DNA of 6,126 nt, taken from positions 1-6,126 of the forward strand of contig JAODMA010000121.1 of NCBI GenBank assembly GCA_025464545.1. The letters run 5' to 3'. The translations under genes were made by a program, and so were the position numbers. A model generated the notes under the pieces. The model was not told the origin of the DNA, did no database searches, and saw only the letters and a program-made list of their open reading frames with translations. Each line of letters starts with the position of its first letter. Position 1 is the first letter of the stretch. This DNA is from Arthrobacter sp. Its GTDB lineage: Bacteria > Actinomycetota > Actinomycetes > Actinomycetales > Micrococcaceae. This document shows, in pieces, positions 6,125 through 6,126 of this stretch.

Positions 6125-6126
6125 CG

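Larger units (their letters stand above)
5822..6126. other. Upstream region of the ole operon
   Basis: These 305 bases precede oleA. The last roughly 125 bases before the TTG look non-coding on the minus strand and contain the candidate promoter and ribosome site. The outer part (about 5950-6126) is less GC-rich than the operon and has open minus-strand frames that I cannot assign. It also holds the 10-base palindrome TATTCGAATA at 6083-6092. No tRNA or known riboswitch was recognised. Confidence 0.5.

Overview
The window is GC-rich and reads like a high-GC actinobacterium, most likely Arthrobacter or a close relative in the Micrococcaceae. That placement is an inference from codon use, the short actinobacterial-type HhH-GPD protein, and an ole locus with oleB and oleC fused. 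No rRNA, tRNA or CRISPR was seen.

Layout: (1) Bases 3-287 (+) hold the 3' part of an unrecognised gene that appears frameshifted near base 220. (2) Bases 319-903 (+) encode a small HhH-GPD base-excision-repair protein with a clear Shine-Dalgarno sequence. (3) Bases 904-1140 lie between convergent genes. They contain three hairpins and a short minus-strand stretch resembling the catalytic core of an integrase-type transposase. (4) Bases 1141-5821, all minus strand, form a tight three-gene operon oleA-oleBC-oleD, with gene overlaps of 7 and 4 bases. (5) Bases 5822-6126 are the upstream region of oleA. They carry a candidate promoter (TTGACA) embedded in a small dyad, and perhaps the tail of another minus-strand gene at the window edge.

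The operon encodes a complete head-to-head long-chain olefin pathway. OleA condenses two fatty acyl-CoAs to a 2-alkyl-3-keto acid, and OleD reduces this with NADPH to the 3-hydroxy acid. The OleC half of the fusion closes an ATP-dependent beta-lactone, and the OleB half decarboxylates the lactone to the cis-olefin. The key catalytic residues of OleA, OleB, OleC and OleD are all visible, so the pathway looks intact. None of the three genes starts with ATG: the inferred starts are TTG, TTG and GTG.

The main system is known biochemistry, not a new one. The less explained items are the DNA around it: the frameshifted upstream gene, the palindromic transposase-like scrap, the oleA promoter dyad, and the non-canonical active site of the HhH-GPD protein.
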